A stretch of DNA of 64,000 nucleotides, taken from contig VUYV01000216.1 of the NCBI GenBank assembly GCA_008711295.1, positions 429,802-493,801 on the forward strand, given 5' to 3'. This document shows positions 38,359 to 49,883 of this stretch, one piece after another. The DNA comes from Anarhynchus alexandrinus (taxonomy: Eukaryota > Chordata > Aves > Charadriiformes > Charadriidae). How positions within the stretch are numbered: the stretch's first letter is position 1; every line of letters begins with the position of its first letter. A program made the position numbers and the translations under genes. The notes under the pieces are model-generated. The model was not told the DNA's origin and made no database searches. It saw nothing but the letters and a program-made list of their open reading frames with translations.

Positions 38359-38742
38359 GGTAAATTATTCCACTGATGACTAGCAGTAAGTCAGTGACCC
38401 ACTGTCTATGCTGCAGATTATTGACTGGCCAGTTATTCTCCACGTTGCATTTGTTTGGTGTGGTGGGTTGACCCAGGCTGGACACCAGGTGCCCACCAAA
38501 GCTGCTCTGTCACTCCCCTCCTCAGCTGGACAGGGGAGAGAAAATACAACAAAAGGCTCATGGGTCGAGATAAGGACAGGAAGAGATCACTCACCAATTA
38601 CTGTCATGGGCAAAACCAGACTTGACTTGGGGAAAAAATAATTTAATTTATTACCAATGAAATCAGAGTAGGATAATGTGAAATAAAATGAAATCTTAAA
38701 AACACTTTACCCCCAGCCCTCCCTTCTTCCTGGGCTTAACTT

Positions 38743-38779
38743 TAGTCCCAAGTTCCCTACCTCCTCCCCTCGAGCAGTG
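38743..38779. repeat. 37-base exact direct repeat flanking an N-bounded insert
   Basis: The 37 bases ending at the N at 38780 recur exactly at 38882-38918, right after the N at 38881. An exact overlap on either side of an N-bounded block is the signature of two overlapping contig ends that were joined and not merged. Confidence 0.9.
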
Positions 38780-38881
38780 NGCAGCTTGAACTCTAAAACC
38801 TGTGAATGACATCTTTGTGTCAAGACATCCTAAGTATTTGATAAGATTTATTTTTTTTTTTAATCTGGAAATTATTCAATN
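38780..38881. other. N-bounded misplaced segment
   Basis: Single Ns at 38780 and 38881 enclose 100 bases that match 41389-41490 and 43476-43561 (GCTTGAACTCTAAAACCTGTGA..., a T-run, then TCTGGAAA). They differ by several substitutions and a 6-base deletion. The piece interrupts the LTR, whose sequence resumes 37 bases back after the second N. This is almost certainly an assembly insertion and not biology. Confidence 0.85.
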
Positions 38882-39007
38882 TAGTCCCAAGTTCCCTACC
38901 TCCTCCCCTCGAGCAGTGGAGGGGGCCAGGGAATGGGGGTTGCGGTTGGTTCATCACACATCTCTGCCGCTCTTCCTCTTCAAGGGGAGGACTCCTCTCA
39001 CTCTTCC

Positions 39008-39382
39008 TCTGCTCCAGCATGAGGTTCCTCCCACAGGAGACAGTCCTCCACGAACTTGTCCAGCATGAGTCCTTCCCATGGGCTGCACTTCTTCATGAAC
39101 TGCTCCAGCATGTGTCCCTTCCATGGGGTGCAGTCCTTCAGGAACAGACTGTACCAGCATGGGTCCCCCACGGGGTCACAAGGCCTGTCAGCAAACCTGC
39201 TCCAGTGTGGGCTCCTCTCTCCACGGATCCACAGGTCCTGCCAGGACCACCTGCTCTGGTGTGGGGTCCTCCATGGGCTGCAGGTGGATATCTGCTCCAC
39301 CATTAACCTCCATGGGCTCAGGGGGACAGCCTGCCTCACTGTGGTTTTCACCATGGGCTGCAGGGGAACCTCTGCTCCGGCG
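39008..39382 (-). repeat. Degenerate tandem repeats inside the LTR
   Basis: The central part of the LTR consists of about nine diverged units, each starting with a variant of CTGCTCCAGYRTGGG and containing a CCAYGGGSTGCAG-like core. Starts fall near 39008, 39057, 39098, 39148, 39197, 39250, 39291, 39330 and 39371, a period of 39-53 bases. This sits downstream (3') of the TATA-like box on the minus strand. The same array, from the third unit on, recurs in the second copy at 41492-41754. Confidence 0.7.
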
Positions 39383-40689
39383 CCTGGAGCACCTCCTCCC
39401 CCTCCTTCTTCACTGGCTTTGGTGTCTGCAGAGTTGTTTCTCTCTCATATTCTCACTCCTCTCTCTGGCTGCAAATGCTATTGTGCAGGGTTTTTCACCT
39501 CCCTTCTTAAATATGTTATCACAGAGGCGCTACCACCGTCACTGATGGGCTCAGCCTTGGCCTGTGGTGGGTCCGTCTGTTGGACATAGGGGAAGCTTCT
39601 CACAGAAGCCACCCCTGTAGCCCCTTGCTACCAAAACCTTGCCATGCAAACCCAATACATGCAGCAAATTACGACTGTGCATTGTTTGGACTTGTCCTTA
39701 CTGAATTTATGATGTGTCAGAAACATCTCATATGGATTTGTCATCAATGCACATTCTTCCTGTTGTTAATAATTGTTACTGTTTTCACAGATGAAGTAGT
39801 TTGGGGTCAGGTTGAAATTACAGAGTATAGTCATTTCTGGGGTAACACTTGAAAATACGTTAAACCGGTGAAAGTAAAAATTACCATTGCTAACATCACT
39901 TAGTGGTAACCCAATGATAGAAATAATTACTTTATATTGTGTATGTTTATTATAAATCATGCACTCATATGGTTTAAGAACAAGTAGCCTGGAAATACGA
40001 AAGGTCTCAAACGCATGTGAAGGAGGATGACCAAAGCAGGCAAGAACAGCGTAGGCAGAAGGAACAGGCAATCAGAAAAATAGAAACTTGCAGGGAGAGC
40101 AGCAGTTCTGATACTGCTGTAGCTGAGCATCCCAAGCTATTAAAATGTTTCTGGTGACATGGTCCTACTCAAGGACAAAGCCATTGAAAATTACTCCCAT
40201 TCCTCTTACTTTCTGCTCCCAAGGTGATGCAGCTCTCTGGAATTTCCCACTGAATGGAAGAGCATTACTTTTTTTTGTTTGTTTTTGATTTTTGAAAGGT
40301 TGTAAAACAATCAGCAGTTGCTTTAGCATTCTTGTCACAGGTGATACAGGACTGGAAACACAAGCCTTCAGCCCTGGGACGTGCTATGGCCATTTGAGTG
40401 CATCTTTGTTATTAAATTGTTATGCTGGGGGTTATATTTGAATGAATGCATGTATACACACAGAGTCAAAATCACCATGTGAAGTAGTGCAGAGCTGACC
40501 CATGATGTTAGCAATATGGGCACTGGTGCATCCTCGGTGCAGGCAGGGGAGGGGGCTGGAGCTGGAGTTGTTGGGTGGGAGTGCTGATGGGAGACCTGGG
40601 ACAAACTGTCCTGCCGCTTGTGCTGCTGGGGGATGGGAAGAGTTTGCAGGGGGGGCTGGGACCACTGCTCCTCTTGCTCTGGTCAGGCT
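39120..40689. repeat. Large direct repeat, copy 1
   Basis: These 1570 bases recur at 41492-43061 (offset 2372) with only about three mismatches, which cluster around 40226-40240. The unit contains the left-flank half of the LTR plus about 1 kb of single-copy-looking flank. Both copies therefore share the same LTR insertion boundary and flank, which shows duplication of a locus and not two insertions. It ends at the N at 40690. Confidence 0.95.
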
Positions 40690-40690
40690 N

Positions 40691-41490
40691 CTTTGTTATT
40701 AAATTGTTATGCTGGGGGTTATATTTGAATGAATGTATGTATACACACAGAGTCAAAATCACCATGTGAAGTAGCGCAGAGCTGACCCATGATGTTATTA
40801 GCAATATGGGCACTGGTGCATCCTTGGTGCAGGCAGGGGAGGGGGCTGGAGCTGGAGTTGTCGGGTGGGAGTGGTGATGGGAGACCTGGGACAAACTGTC
40901 CTGCCGCTTGTGCTGCTGGGGGATGGGAAGAGTTTGCAGGGGGGGCTGGGACCGCTGCTCCTCTTGCTCTGGTCAGGCTGTCTGCCCCCATTCCTGTGTC
41001 AGCAGCTCCCACAAGCCTGCCTTTCTGTGGGTCATCGCGGGTAGGCCAGGCAGGCTGCATGGCTGATGTCACGCTGCTTCCTCCATTGATGTGCTGCTTC
41101 AGTTCTGAAGAAGTTCACCGCAGACCTTTATTGCTGAAACAGCAGTCCCCTTGCGGGAGACGTGCGAGCGAGCTGTTTCTAAAAGGCAGGGTGTTCTCGG
41201 CTGGGGAGGGAAGGAAATTGGTTAGGAATCAGGCTTCGTGGTTCATCCAAACCTCAACTTTCGTTTAAACTGCTTGAAAAGTGGAATAAATATGAACTGC
41301 TGTGGCGATGCCTCGCTGACCTCGTGGGTAGTGTGAAGTGATGTCTCATTTGCTGTCTTATTCGTAGCTAACTCAAATGCCAGAGGTCTCAGCTTGAACT
41401 CTAAAACCTGTGAAGGACATCTTTGTGTGAAGACATGTACATCCTAAGTATTTGATAAGATTTTCTTTTTTTTTTTTTTTAGTCTGGAAA
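40691..41490. repeat. Partial overlapping copy, second haplotype-like version
   Basis: Right after the N at 40690 the sequence jumps back and repeats from the equivalent of 40404 (or 42776). It then continues to the N at 41491. Against 42776-43561 it differs by about eight substitutions and one 3-base insertion (an extra TTA near 40798), roughly 1 percent. Copies 1 and 2 are nearly identical to each other. This pattern fits an alternative allele inserted between two placements of the other allele. Confidence 0.9.
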
Positions 41491-41491
41491 N

Positions 41492-42031
41492 TCCATGGGG
41501 TGCAGTCCTTCAGGAACAGACTGTACCAGCATGGGTCCCCCACGGGGTCACAAGGCCTGTCAGCAAACCTGCTCCAGTGTGGGCTCCTCTCTCCACGGAT
41601 CCACAGGTCCTGCCAGGACCACCTGCTCTGGTGTGGGGTCCTCCATGGGCTGCAGGTGGATATCTGCTCCACCATTAACCTCCATGGGCTCAGGGGGACA
41701 GCCTGCCTCACTGTGGTTTTCACCATGGGCTGCAGGGGAACCTCTGCTCCGGCGCCTGGAGCACCTCCTCCCCCTCCTTCTTCACTGGCTTTGGTGTCTG
41801 CAGAGTTGTTTCTCTCTCATATTCTCACTCCTCTCTCTGGCTGCAAATGCTATTGTGCAGGGTTTTTCACCTCCCTTCTTAAATATGTTATCACAGAGGC
41901 GCTACCACCGTCACTGATGGGCTCAGCCTTGGCCTGTGGTGGGTCCGTCTGTTGGACATAGGGGAAGCTTCTCACAGAAGCCACCCCTGTAGCCCCTTGC
42001 TACCAAAACCTTGCCATGCAAACCCAATACA
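41492..42031 (-). mobile_element. Truncated second copy of the solo LTR
   Basis: Matches 39120-39659 including the minus-strand TGTATTGGG start at 42031 and the same flanking bases (TGCAGCAAATT). It lacks the half carrying the polyadenylation signal because the sequence begins at an N. It belongs to the large direct repeat and is not an independent integration. Confidence 0.9.
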
Positions 42032-43061
42032 TGCAGCAAATTACGACTGTGCATTGTTTGGACTTGTCCTTACTGAATTTATGATGTGTCAGAAACATCT
42101 CATATGGATTTGTCATCAATGCACATTCTTCCTGTTGTTAATAATTGTTACTGTTTTCACAGATGAAGTAGTTTGGGGTCAGGTTGAAATTACAGAGTAT
42201 AGTCATTTCTGGGGTAACACTTGAAAATACGTTAAACCGGTGAAAGTAAAAATTACCATTGCTAACATCACTTAGTGGTAACCCAATGATAGAAATAATT
42301 ACTTTATATTGTGTATGTTTATTATAAATCATGCACTCATATGGTTTAAGAACAAGTAGCCTGGAAATACGAAAGGTCTCAAACGCATGTGAAGGAGGAT
42401 GACCAAAGCAGGCAAGAACAGCGTAGGCAGAAGGAACAGGCAATCAGAAAAATAGAAACTTGCAGGGAGAGCAGCAGTTCTGATACTGCTGTAGCTGAGC
42501 ATCCCAAGCTATTAAAATGTTTCTGGTGACATGGTCCTACTCAAGGACAAAGCCATTGAAAATTACTCCCATTCCTCTTACTTTCCGCTCCCAAGGTGAT
42601 GCAGCATTCTGGAATTTCCCACTGAATGGAAGAGCATTACTTTTTTTTGTTTGTTTTTGATTTTTGAAAGGTTGTAAAACAATCAGCAGTTGCTTTAGCA
42701 TTCTTGTCACAGGTGATACAGGACTGGAAACACAAGCCTTCAGCCCTGGGACGTGCTATGGCCATTTGAGTGCATCTTTGTTATTAAATTGTTATGCTGG
42801 GGGTTATATTTGAATGAATGCATGTATACACACAGAGTCAAAATCACCATGTGAAGTAGTGCAGAGCTGACCCATGATGTTAGCAATATGGGCACTGGTG
42901 CATCCTCGGTGCAGGCAGGGGAGGGGGCTGGAGCTGGAGTTGTTGGGTGGGAGTGCTGATGGGAGACCTGGGACAAACTGTCCTGCCGCTTGTGCTGCTG
43001 GGGGATGGGAAGAGTTTGCAGGGGGGGCTGGGACCACTGCTCCTCTTGCTCTGGTCAGGCT
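41492..43061. repeat. Large direct repeat, copy 2
   Basis: Near-identical copy of 39120-40689, beginning abruptly inside the LTR just after the N at 41491. It continues uninterrupted past 43061 to 43561, giving the longest contiguous version of the locus from mid-LTR to the terminal T-run. This copy is probably the correct representation of the right-hand part of the locus. Confidence 0.95.
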
Positions 43062-43561
43062 GTCTGCCCCCATTCCTGTGTCAGCAGCTCCCACAAGCCT
43101 GGCTTTCTGTGGGTCATCGCGGGTAGGCCAGGCAGGCTGCATGGCTGATGGCACGCTGCTTCCTCCATTGATGTGCTGCTTCAGTTCTGAAGAAGTTCAC
43201 CGCAGACCTTTATTGCTGAAACAGCAGTCCCCTTGCGGGAGACGTGCGAGCGAGCTGTTTCTAAAAGGCAGGGTGTTCTCGGCTGGGGAGGGAAGGAAAT
43301 TGGTTAGGAATCAGGCTTCGTGGTTCATCCAAACCTCAACTTTCGTTTAAACTGCTTGAAAAGTGGAATAAATATGAACTGCTGTGGCGATGCCTCGCTG
43401 ACCTCGTGGGTAGTGTGAAGTGATGTCTCATTTGCTGTCTTATTCGTAGCTAACTCAAATGCCAGAGGTCTCAGCTTGAACTCTAAAACCTGTGAAGGAC
43501 ATCTTTGTGTGAAGACATGTACATCCTAAGTATTTGATAAGATTTTCTTTTTTTTTTTTTT

Positions 43562-43562
43562 N
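43562..43562. other. Single-N contig junction at the end of the duplicated block
   Basis: A lone N follows a T-run (43550-43561) and separates the repeated block from new sequence (CCGTTGTGCTC...). In the 38781-38880 piece the T-run is followed by TCTGGAAATTATTCAAT, so real bases are probably missing or misjoined here. Confidence 0.85.
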
Positions 43563-46500
43563 CCGTTGTGCTCAGGGAGGTACCACCCCACCGGCACAGA
43601 AGGAGGCTGCTATCTCACAGGCCATGGAGGGAAATCGGTGCCGTGGCTGTTTCCTGTCATCCGCAGTTTCACATGTCAGTATTCTTGCTAACCTTTTCAA
43701 ATAATACTGAGAATATGTGATTGACGTCTGAAATAACACATTTGTTCCTAGCAGCAAAGACTAGACCCAGAGTAACTTATTGTAAAACTCTGTTTCCACC
43801 AGACAGCGATCCATATTGAAGCTTATTAAAGTCATGTGTTCAATTTTTTCATAATTGCCCCTATTCGAACCATGGCAGGCAGCCAATAAAGCACTAAGTG
43901 GAAGTTTCTGTCGGTCCACCTGTCTTTCTGTAGCTAACAAAGTGTGCCGTTTTTTGTCTTGTAGACGTTACACAATTCATTGTCAGAGGAACTTGTTATA
44001 TATAGACTTAAAATAAATTAGTTCGAGACAAGGCCAAAGCCATTCGACTAAACTTCTTTGTGTAGCAAGTCATGTATTTATTATACAGAGTGACACATTA
44101 ATACTTTGTTTGGGTGGAGAGCTTATTCTTAAACAAGAACAGGCAATTCTGGTTCTTGGCCATATTCATCTGTTAAATGTCCTAATTAAAAAGGATGACA
44201 TCCTGAGCAGCATGGGTTTTGCCCACCACCCATTCACCCACCCATCGGGACTATGGTCTCTGGTACTTTGGTTCATCAATTAGTTGGAAACACTTCCCCC
44301 GCAAGGGCTGCTGTGTTTTCAGGCCCTTGTCCTCTGTCAAAGCCCAATTTACAGCTGAGATTTCCTTTTGCTGCACTTCAAACCATAGAAAGGCAGCAGC
44401 GATTGCCTCACATTAGCCTACTTAGAGAAGTGGAGAATTAATTTTACAGAGTTCTAGGAAATAAAAGGGTTTTTTAAGTTTACCGCTCCTGATCTCTATG
44501 AGCAACAGGTACGCAGTTTATCAAACCTGTAATTAATTCGCAGTTGGAAGTGCCTCCAGGATGAGAAACTTGACTCCAGGAGGAGTAACACCGGCAAAGT
44601 GAAGAAAAAAAAATAATCTCCTGCTTTCTATCAGAGCAATTCATCTTGAAAATTTTCTTTGCCTGTGAGGAGATTGGCAAAGACAGCTGTTGCTTCATCC
44701 TGGAAAATGGCCCAAAAATATCTGCAAAAAAAGATCTTGCCGTGATTTTATTATAAGCAGTATGTTTCGTGGCAGGGTTCTGGATTTTCCTTTATTTCTG
44801 CTGTAAAATTCAGGTGTGCTGGGGCATATTCATAGAAAGAAATGAGCAAGCCAGCAACTTTGCTCGCTGGCTGTTAGCAGTGAAACGCTTCTGGATGAGC
44901 TAAGATAATTCTTCAGGTGAGTGATCCCAGAGTAAGACCTTAATTTTGGTGATACCCAAACTGTCAGCACATGATTTCCTTCTCCAGCTGGTTTGTGAGC
45001 AGCAAAGTATCATGTCTGGTCAAGCCTGGAGGGGAATAAAACCTGGTGTCCCTTGAATGCATTTTAGGTTGCCCTGATTGCTGTTACAGAGAACCTCTCA
45101 CTTTTATACACTGCTCTCCTGGAAGGATTTTTCTGCTTCATTTTCCCTATTCACCTTCCATGGAAAGACTCTGTTACCAGAAGCTTCTCCCTACAGGGTC
45201 TTGCCCCTCTGGTACACCTTTATATTGAGACTCTTCAGCAAAATTCATGTTTTTTAATAACTCAGTTGAGATACAAGGATGCAATTCACCTTCCTTTATG
45301 TATTGCGAGCTCTTTGGTGGTGGTGAGCAACTTCTGAAAGAGGAGAGAGGAAAGGAAGGATGTTGAAGAGGTGGCCAGTGGTTAAATTCTTGCTAAGACT
45401 GGGCGTGTGGCTTGTGTCAGGTGACTGGGCATATGACTTGTCCTTTGGCTAATAGGTTTTCTGGTTCTAGATGTTTTTACAGGCTGGATTAACTTCTGTG
45501 ACCTGTTTCTCCAGGGTGAACAGAAATGCGATTCAGACAACGTTAGACCTAATCAGGATTAGCTCCTGTGTTGATTTTGCTTGGAAGGATGACTGAGGTG
45601 ACTGTTTACCATTCAGTAGATGGGATAAAACACTGTGGGATAAATTTACACACAGTTCAATCCGGCCACTTCTCTGAGCAGCGCAAAAACCTGTGTTTTA
45701 CTCAGATCTGCAGTGTGCACATTCATAGAGCGTGCAGAAGAGAATGAAGTGTAATCTCCCATGCAAAGACATTCATGCTCCCTTGGAAGATCTGGGTCTC
45801 AATATATGCACATTAATTGCTTTGGAAAGTTGGAGAAAGCCTCCTAATGTCTTGATGATCTGTTAAATAGTTTGAAGACTCTTCTGTACGCACTTATTAA
45901 ACACTAAGATCTCTTCAGTCTGTGCAGGAACTGGAGAATGCTCTTCTCACCGAAGCAGTGTAATGGGGTTTAGCAGTGCAGCTAATTTTAACCGAACAAG
46001 GATTATTTGTCTAGGGTTTTTCACACAGCTGTACTATTGGGTTCTTTCAGCACAATAACGCTCGCTAAGATCGCTGTGTTGTTTCATCCCTTCGGAAGGA
46101 AATGCCAGAGCTTTGAGTTTCATTTTCAGCACCTCCCGTAATATATCTCACTGCTTCTATACGCTTTAACGTGTCTGTTCGCAGACGTATCCATCGGCAT
46201 CTATTCAGCGTGTGAGAACTGGCACTGGACTTTTGACTTGAAGGCTGCACTTCTGTCAGCGCGTAGGAGACTGAGAGGAGAACTGGAATCTCGTTTTAAA
46301 AGATACAGTAGAGACATGCACAACAGTTCAAAGCTCGACTGGTTAGACTCAGAAGTTTCTCACCCCGAATTTATCATTTATTTAAATGTTTTAAAAATCA
46401 TAAAATAAAAGATTGTCTTTATTGTACAAAATCCCAGCAAAGGGCAGCATTCTGCCCTCTTACACAAGTAATCCCGGTGTATTGTAAGAAACAAAAGGCA

Positions 46501-47900
46501 GGGTTTTGACTGAGCAGATTTCAGCTCTCCATAGTCCCTCTCTTCCTTCTGTTAATGAATAAAGGTGAACCTCTGGGTGACAGAAAGGTGGTAACGGAGA
46601 AAGAATTCAAATAGCTGTTTTGCCTCTGATCTGTGGAGCATGGAAGTCAGTCCCACTGCCAGACACATGAAACTAACCCCCAAAAGAAAAAAATAGGAGC
46701 CATTCTTTTCAGCTCCTTTGCTGCTGTTTTTCACAGTCTGGGCAGTTGGCAACAAGAAGTTGAAGTACAGACAGAATTATTTTTCAAAAGCAGGAACACT
46801 TCCAGGGTGAGCAAGTTTCATTTATAATGCTATTATAATGAGCATTATACTTACAAACCCCCATTTTCAGGTTATAACTTTCATTTAAAGTTAGATAAAT
46901 GAGGGTTAATGTCCGAGCTGACGAATGAAGAGGTGTTCTTTGTAGGTGGTTTTTGGCAACGTTTAATTCTCATTCTGCTAAGATTTGCTTCAGTCTTCTC
47001 ATATTATTCCATAGGGAGCAACTTTCATACAGTCTTATCCTAGCAGGACATAGTAATGCAAAGTACAGATCTCTTCAGAGACTAAAGACCCTTGCATAAT
47101 TTGGTCCCGTTTTCAGGGGAAAGCATTTATGAAAAATAATATATTAAACCATTCAAAGTAAAGCTATGAATTCCCTTAGGTTTCCTTGCAGCACTAGTCA
47201 CTGCAGTCAGTAGCAATTATTTAAGATTTGCTCCATAGACTTTACATGTACTCTATCTAAATATTTTTTCTGTATTAACAGCAAAATATCCCACAGAAAG
47301 TAGGGTAAGACTGACATTTTGAACACTAAATGTTGAAAAATAGAAACAAATGCTGGACATCTAATACATTTTAATCTTGAAAAGGTATTTAATACTCTGA
47401 AAACATTAATGCAAAGTTTATTTCCATTGGCTTAAATAACCACCCTGCCAGGTGGGCCAAAAACAGAGGAGACTAAAAAGGAGTGATGAGCGGTTGCTAA
47501 CAGTAGTGCGCTATGTGAAGCGTGCCGAAGTCGCCCTTAAAAGTCCAAATCAGGGATGAGGTGTGTTGTCAGAACTGAAAGGATTTTCTTACGGCTGCCC
47601 TGTAGTCCAGTAGAGACTTCATGTATCAGGTCTGCCATTTAACTAAGGCTAAACTTGTCTATTGTTTGAAGCTAAAGATGGTAGTTGTTCTACTAGCCAA
47701 ACGCAGATGTTAATTGCTCATAGCCACGTTGCATAGAGAGCCACACAGAGTTTGAAAGACATCTTTGAACCTTCTTCTTCAATACTGACCTCAAGCAGCC
47801 CTGTGCTAATAAAAGTGAAGCTGCAGTGGAAACGACAACGAGTTGCCCTAAGAAGTTTGCATGTTTCGTGAAAGGCAACGAGATTCTTAGCTAGCATTAT

Positions 47901-47990
47901 TTTTCAGCCCACCTGAATTTTGTGTGAGTTTATTTCTTTCTTATTTCTTTTTCAGCCCACCTGAATTTTATGTGAGTTTATTTCTTTCTC
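47901..47990. repeat. 48-base tandem duplication, two copies
   Basis: The segment TTTTCAGCCCACCTGAATTT...GAGTTTATTTCTTTC at 47901-47940 recurs 48 bases later at 47949-47989 with one clear substitution (TTGTG to TTATG). Each unit carries a pyrimidine-rich tract followed by CAG and CCCACCTG, which looks like a 3' splice site on the plus strand, but no exon follows. Confidence 0.85.
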
Positions 47991-49265
47991 TCCTCCTTGC
48001 TGTCTCTTAGTAAGTAAATGGAAAGAAGGAAATTCAGCCTTCACACAGTAGGATGCTTTGGAAAGACTTGAGCGATTGACTGTGGGGTTTGCCTCCAAAG
48101 GAGAGCTACAACAGGATACTTCCCTCCTCTCAAAATGCCACTTTTCCGTGATTCCGTGGGAAATATTTGGTGTGTCCTCCGTGATACTTTTTATCCAGCA
48201 GGGCTGGCCCCAGCTGTGGCTGAAACCCTTGTTTCACCCCTGGGATTTAACCGTTGATGTGGAGCTTACACTCCTTATGTCTTAAAAAAAAAAAAAAAGA
48301 GTGTGGTTTGTATTAAGCATTATTAAACCCCTGGATTACTTCTAAATGAATCATTGGCATCTTTGTGAGACCAAACTTCTGAGGTGAATTTGTGAAACGG
48401 GTATTTCTCAGTGGTATGCTGCCTAAAGTCTTGAATATTGAGAGGATGGTGGAATGATGACTTGTTTTAACTAGGACCCACAATATCACTTTATTTTCGC
48501 ATCTAAATGGGGCTCTTTGAGGTTTTTATCATAACTGTAGATATTTAGGTGACGATCTCATTATTATGGTGACAAGTGTCTACAGTGACTTCCTATGAAT
48601 TTTCTAACTGCTAATTCCACACAATTTCTACTTTTTTAAAAAAAAAAAGCGCTTTGATTTAGTTTTATCTTGTATTTATTTTCATTCTGTGACCTTAACA
48701 TCCTACTAAAATTTATAGATACAATAGGAAATTCTTAATTACTTTTTCATCATTGTCCTTAGTTTGTCTACTAGAAACCTGGAAAGTGATATGGTTGATA
48801 GAGCTGATTGAAAAAGTGAAGACAATTTAAAAGTGTATGACAGTACACATCGCAGAAAAATGTTTGGGTTTATGCCCAAAGTATTCACAAATTTTAGTTA
48901 TGCTTGACTAATAGCTTCAACTAAATAAAGGCAGGATTTTTGAAAATTAGTACAACTTGTTCTCAGTAAAATGTAAATATCTTTCTTTCAAAATAACATT
49001 TCCTTGTAAACATTGACCTAGCTCTAAGCAACAAAACCAAAAATACAACTATTTCAAGAAGCAGTAAACAATCTAGAAAAGAAACTAAATCCTTTGGGCT
49101 GAACAAAATGCATTCAAAGTGATATTTGCAGGTTGGCTGGGACATTATTGGAGGAAGCTTCCTCAGCTTATTTAAGCTTATTTCCACCTTTTTTTTTTTT
49201 TCAGTCAGTCACCAAATTTAAAAATTCTTTATGTGTTCATCCTCAAGGTTGGGCACCCCTATGTA

Positions 49266-49287
49266 TTAAATAAATAAATAAATAAAA
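49266..49287. repeat. (AAAT)n microsatellite
   Basis: Five to six copies of AAAT ending in AAAATAG, followed within 70 bases by GACAGACAGAAAGACAGAC and a (GATA)n-like stretch at 49353-49372. It is a small cluster of tetranucleotide repeats. Confidence 0.9.
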
Positions 49288-49883
49288 TAGAGACAATGAT
49301 GACAGACAGAAAGACAGACCACCCAGGGAAAAGTATTATGGAGGTGGGAGTGAAAGATAGATAGATAAATAGCATGCAGTATATGTGTGAAACCAGACCA
49401 TGGAAATTTTAACTGACTACTTTTCAAGGTCCCTTAATATTTCCATATGAACTCCTCTGTATGAGTGTTGTCTTCTCTTACTCGTACGGCAGCATCATTG
49501 GAGACAGCAGGTTCTCCAGGGGAAAGCTATTTTCAAGTTAAACAGAGCATCTTTCACACCAGAAATGCAGATCATTTAGTGTCTTTCCTCAAACAGAAAC
49601 TCCCAGGCGTCTCCTTCGATGAGCGCCCTGCGGGAGAGGGGAACACTTGCCTTATAAACAAACACGGCCCAGGGAGGCCAGCCTGCCGGCTTGCAAAAAT
49701 AACGGACGCAGAGGAAGGGTAAATAGTTTACATCTCCTTCGGCCTCTGGGTTGTGTCACGGAGCTGCTAGTTGAAATAAGCAAATCTGCCGCGGCCCGAA
49801 ACACGCGCCTCTGGAACAGGAGGATGGAGAGGTTGTGCTTTAGACAGCTTCTCATGGTGAAAGAAAATTCCTACTGATGTCCT

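Larger units (their letters stand above)
38459..39659 (-). mobile_element. Endogenous retrovirus solo LTR (with an assembly insertion inside)
   Basis: Bounded by TG...CA termini: on the minus strand it begins TGTATTGGGTTTGCATGGC at 39659 and ends GGTCAACCCACCACA at 38459. Minus orientation is supported by a TATA-like ATATTTAA (39507-39514) on the 5' side and a polyadenylation signal AATAAA (38647-38652) near the 3' end. From memory this LTR family is abundant in Neoaves genomes; I cannot assign its retroviral class. No gag, pol or env coding sequence flanks it, so it is a solo LTR. No clear target-site duplication is visible next to the termini. Bases 38780-38881 are foreign (a piece of downstream sequence between two single Ns), and 37 LTR bases are repeated on both sides of that piece. 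The true LTR is therefore about 1.06 kb. Open frames inside it are repeats in translation, not genes. Confidence 0.85.

Noticed and set aside
38954..39589. Open frames on both strands in the LTR with repeated Trp/Cys/His motifs
   Set aside because: They are translations of the degenerate 39-53-base LTR repeats, duplicated again at 41.4-41.96 kb. They match no retroviral protein.
40368..43350. Pairs of near-identical open frames at about 40.5 and 42.9 kb suggesting a duplicated gene family
   Set aside because: They are products of the N-bounded sequence duplication. The underlying sequence is non-coding, and overlapping frames on both strands are equally open.
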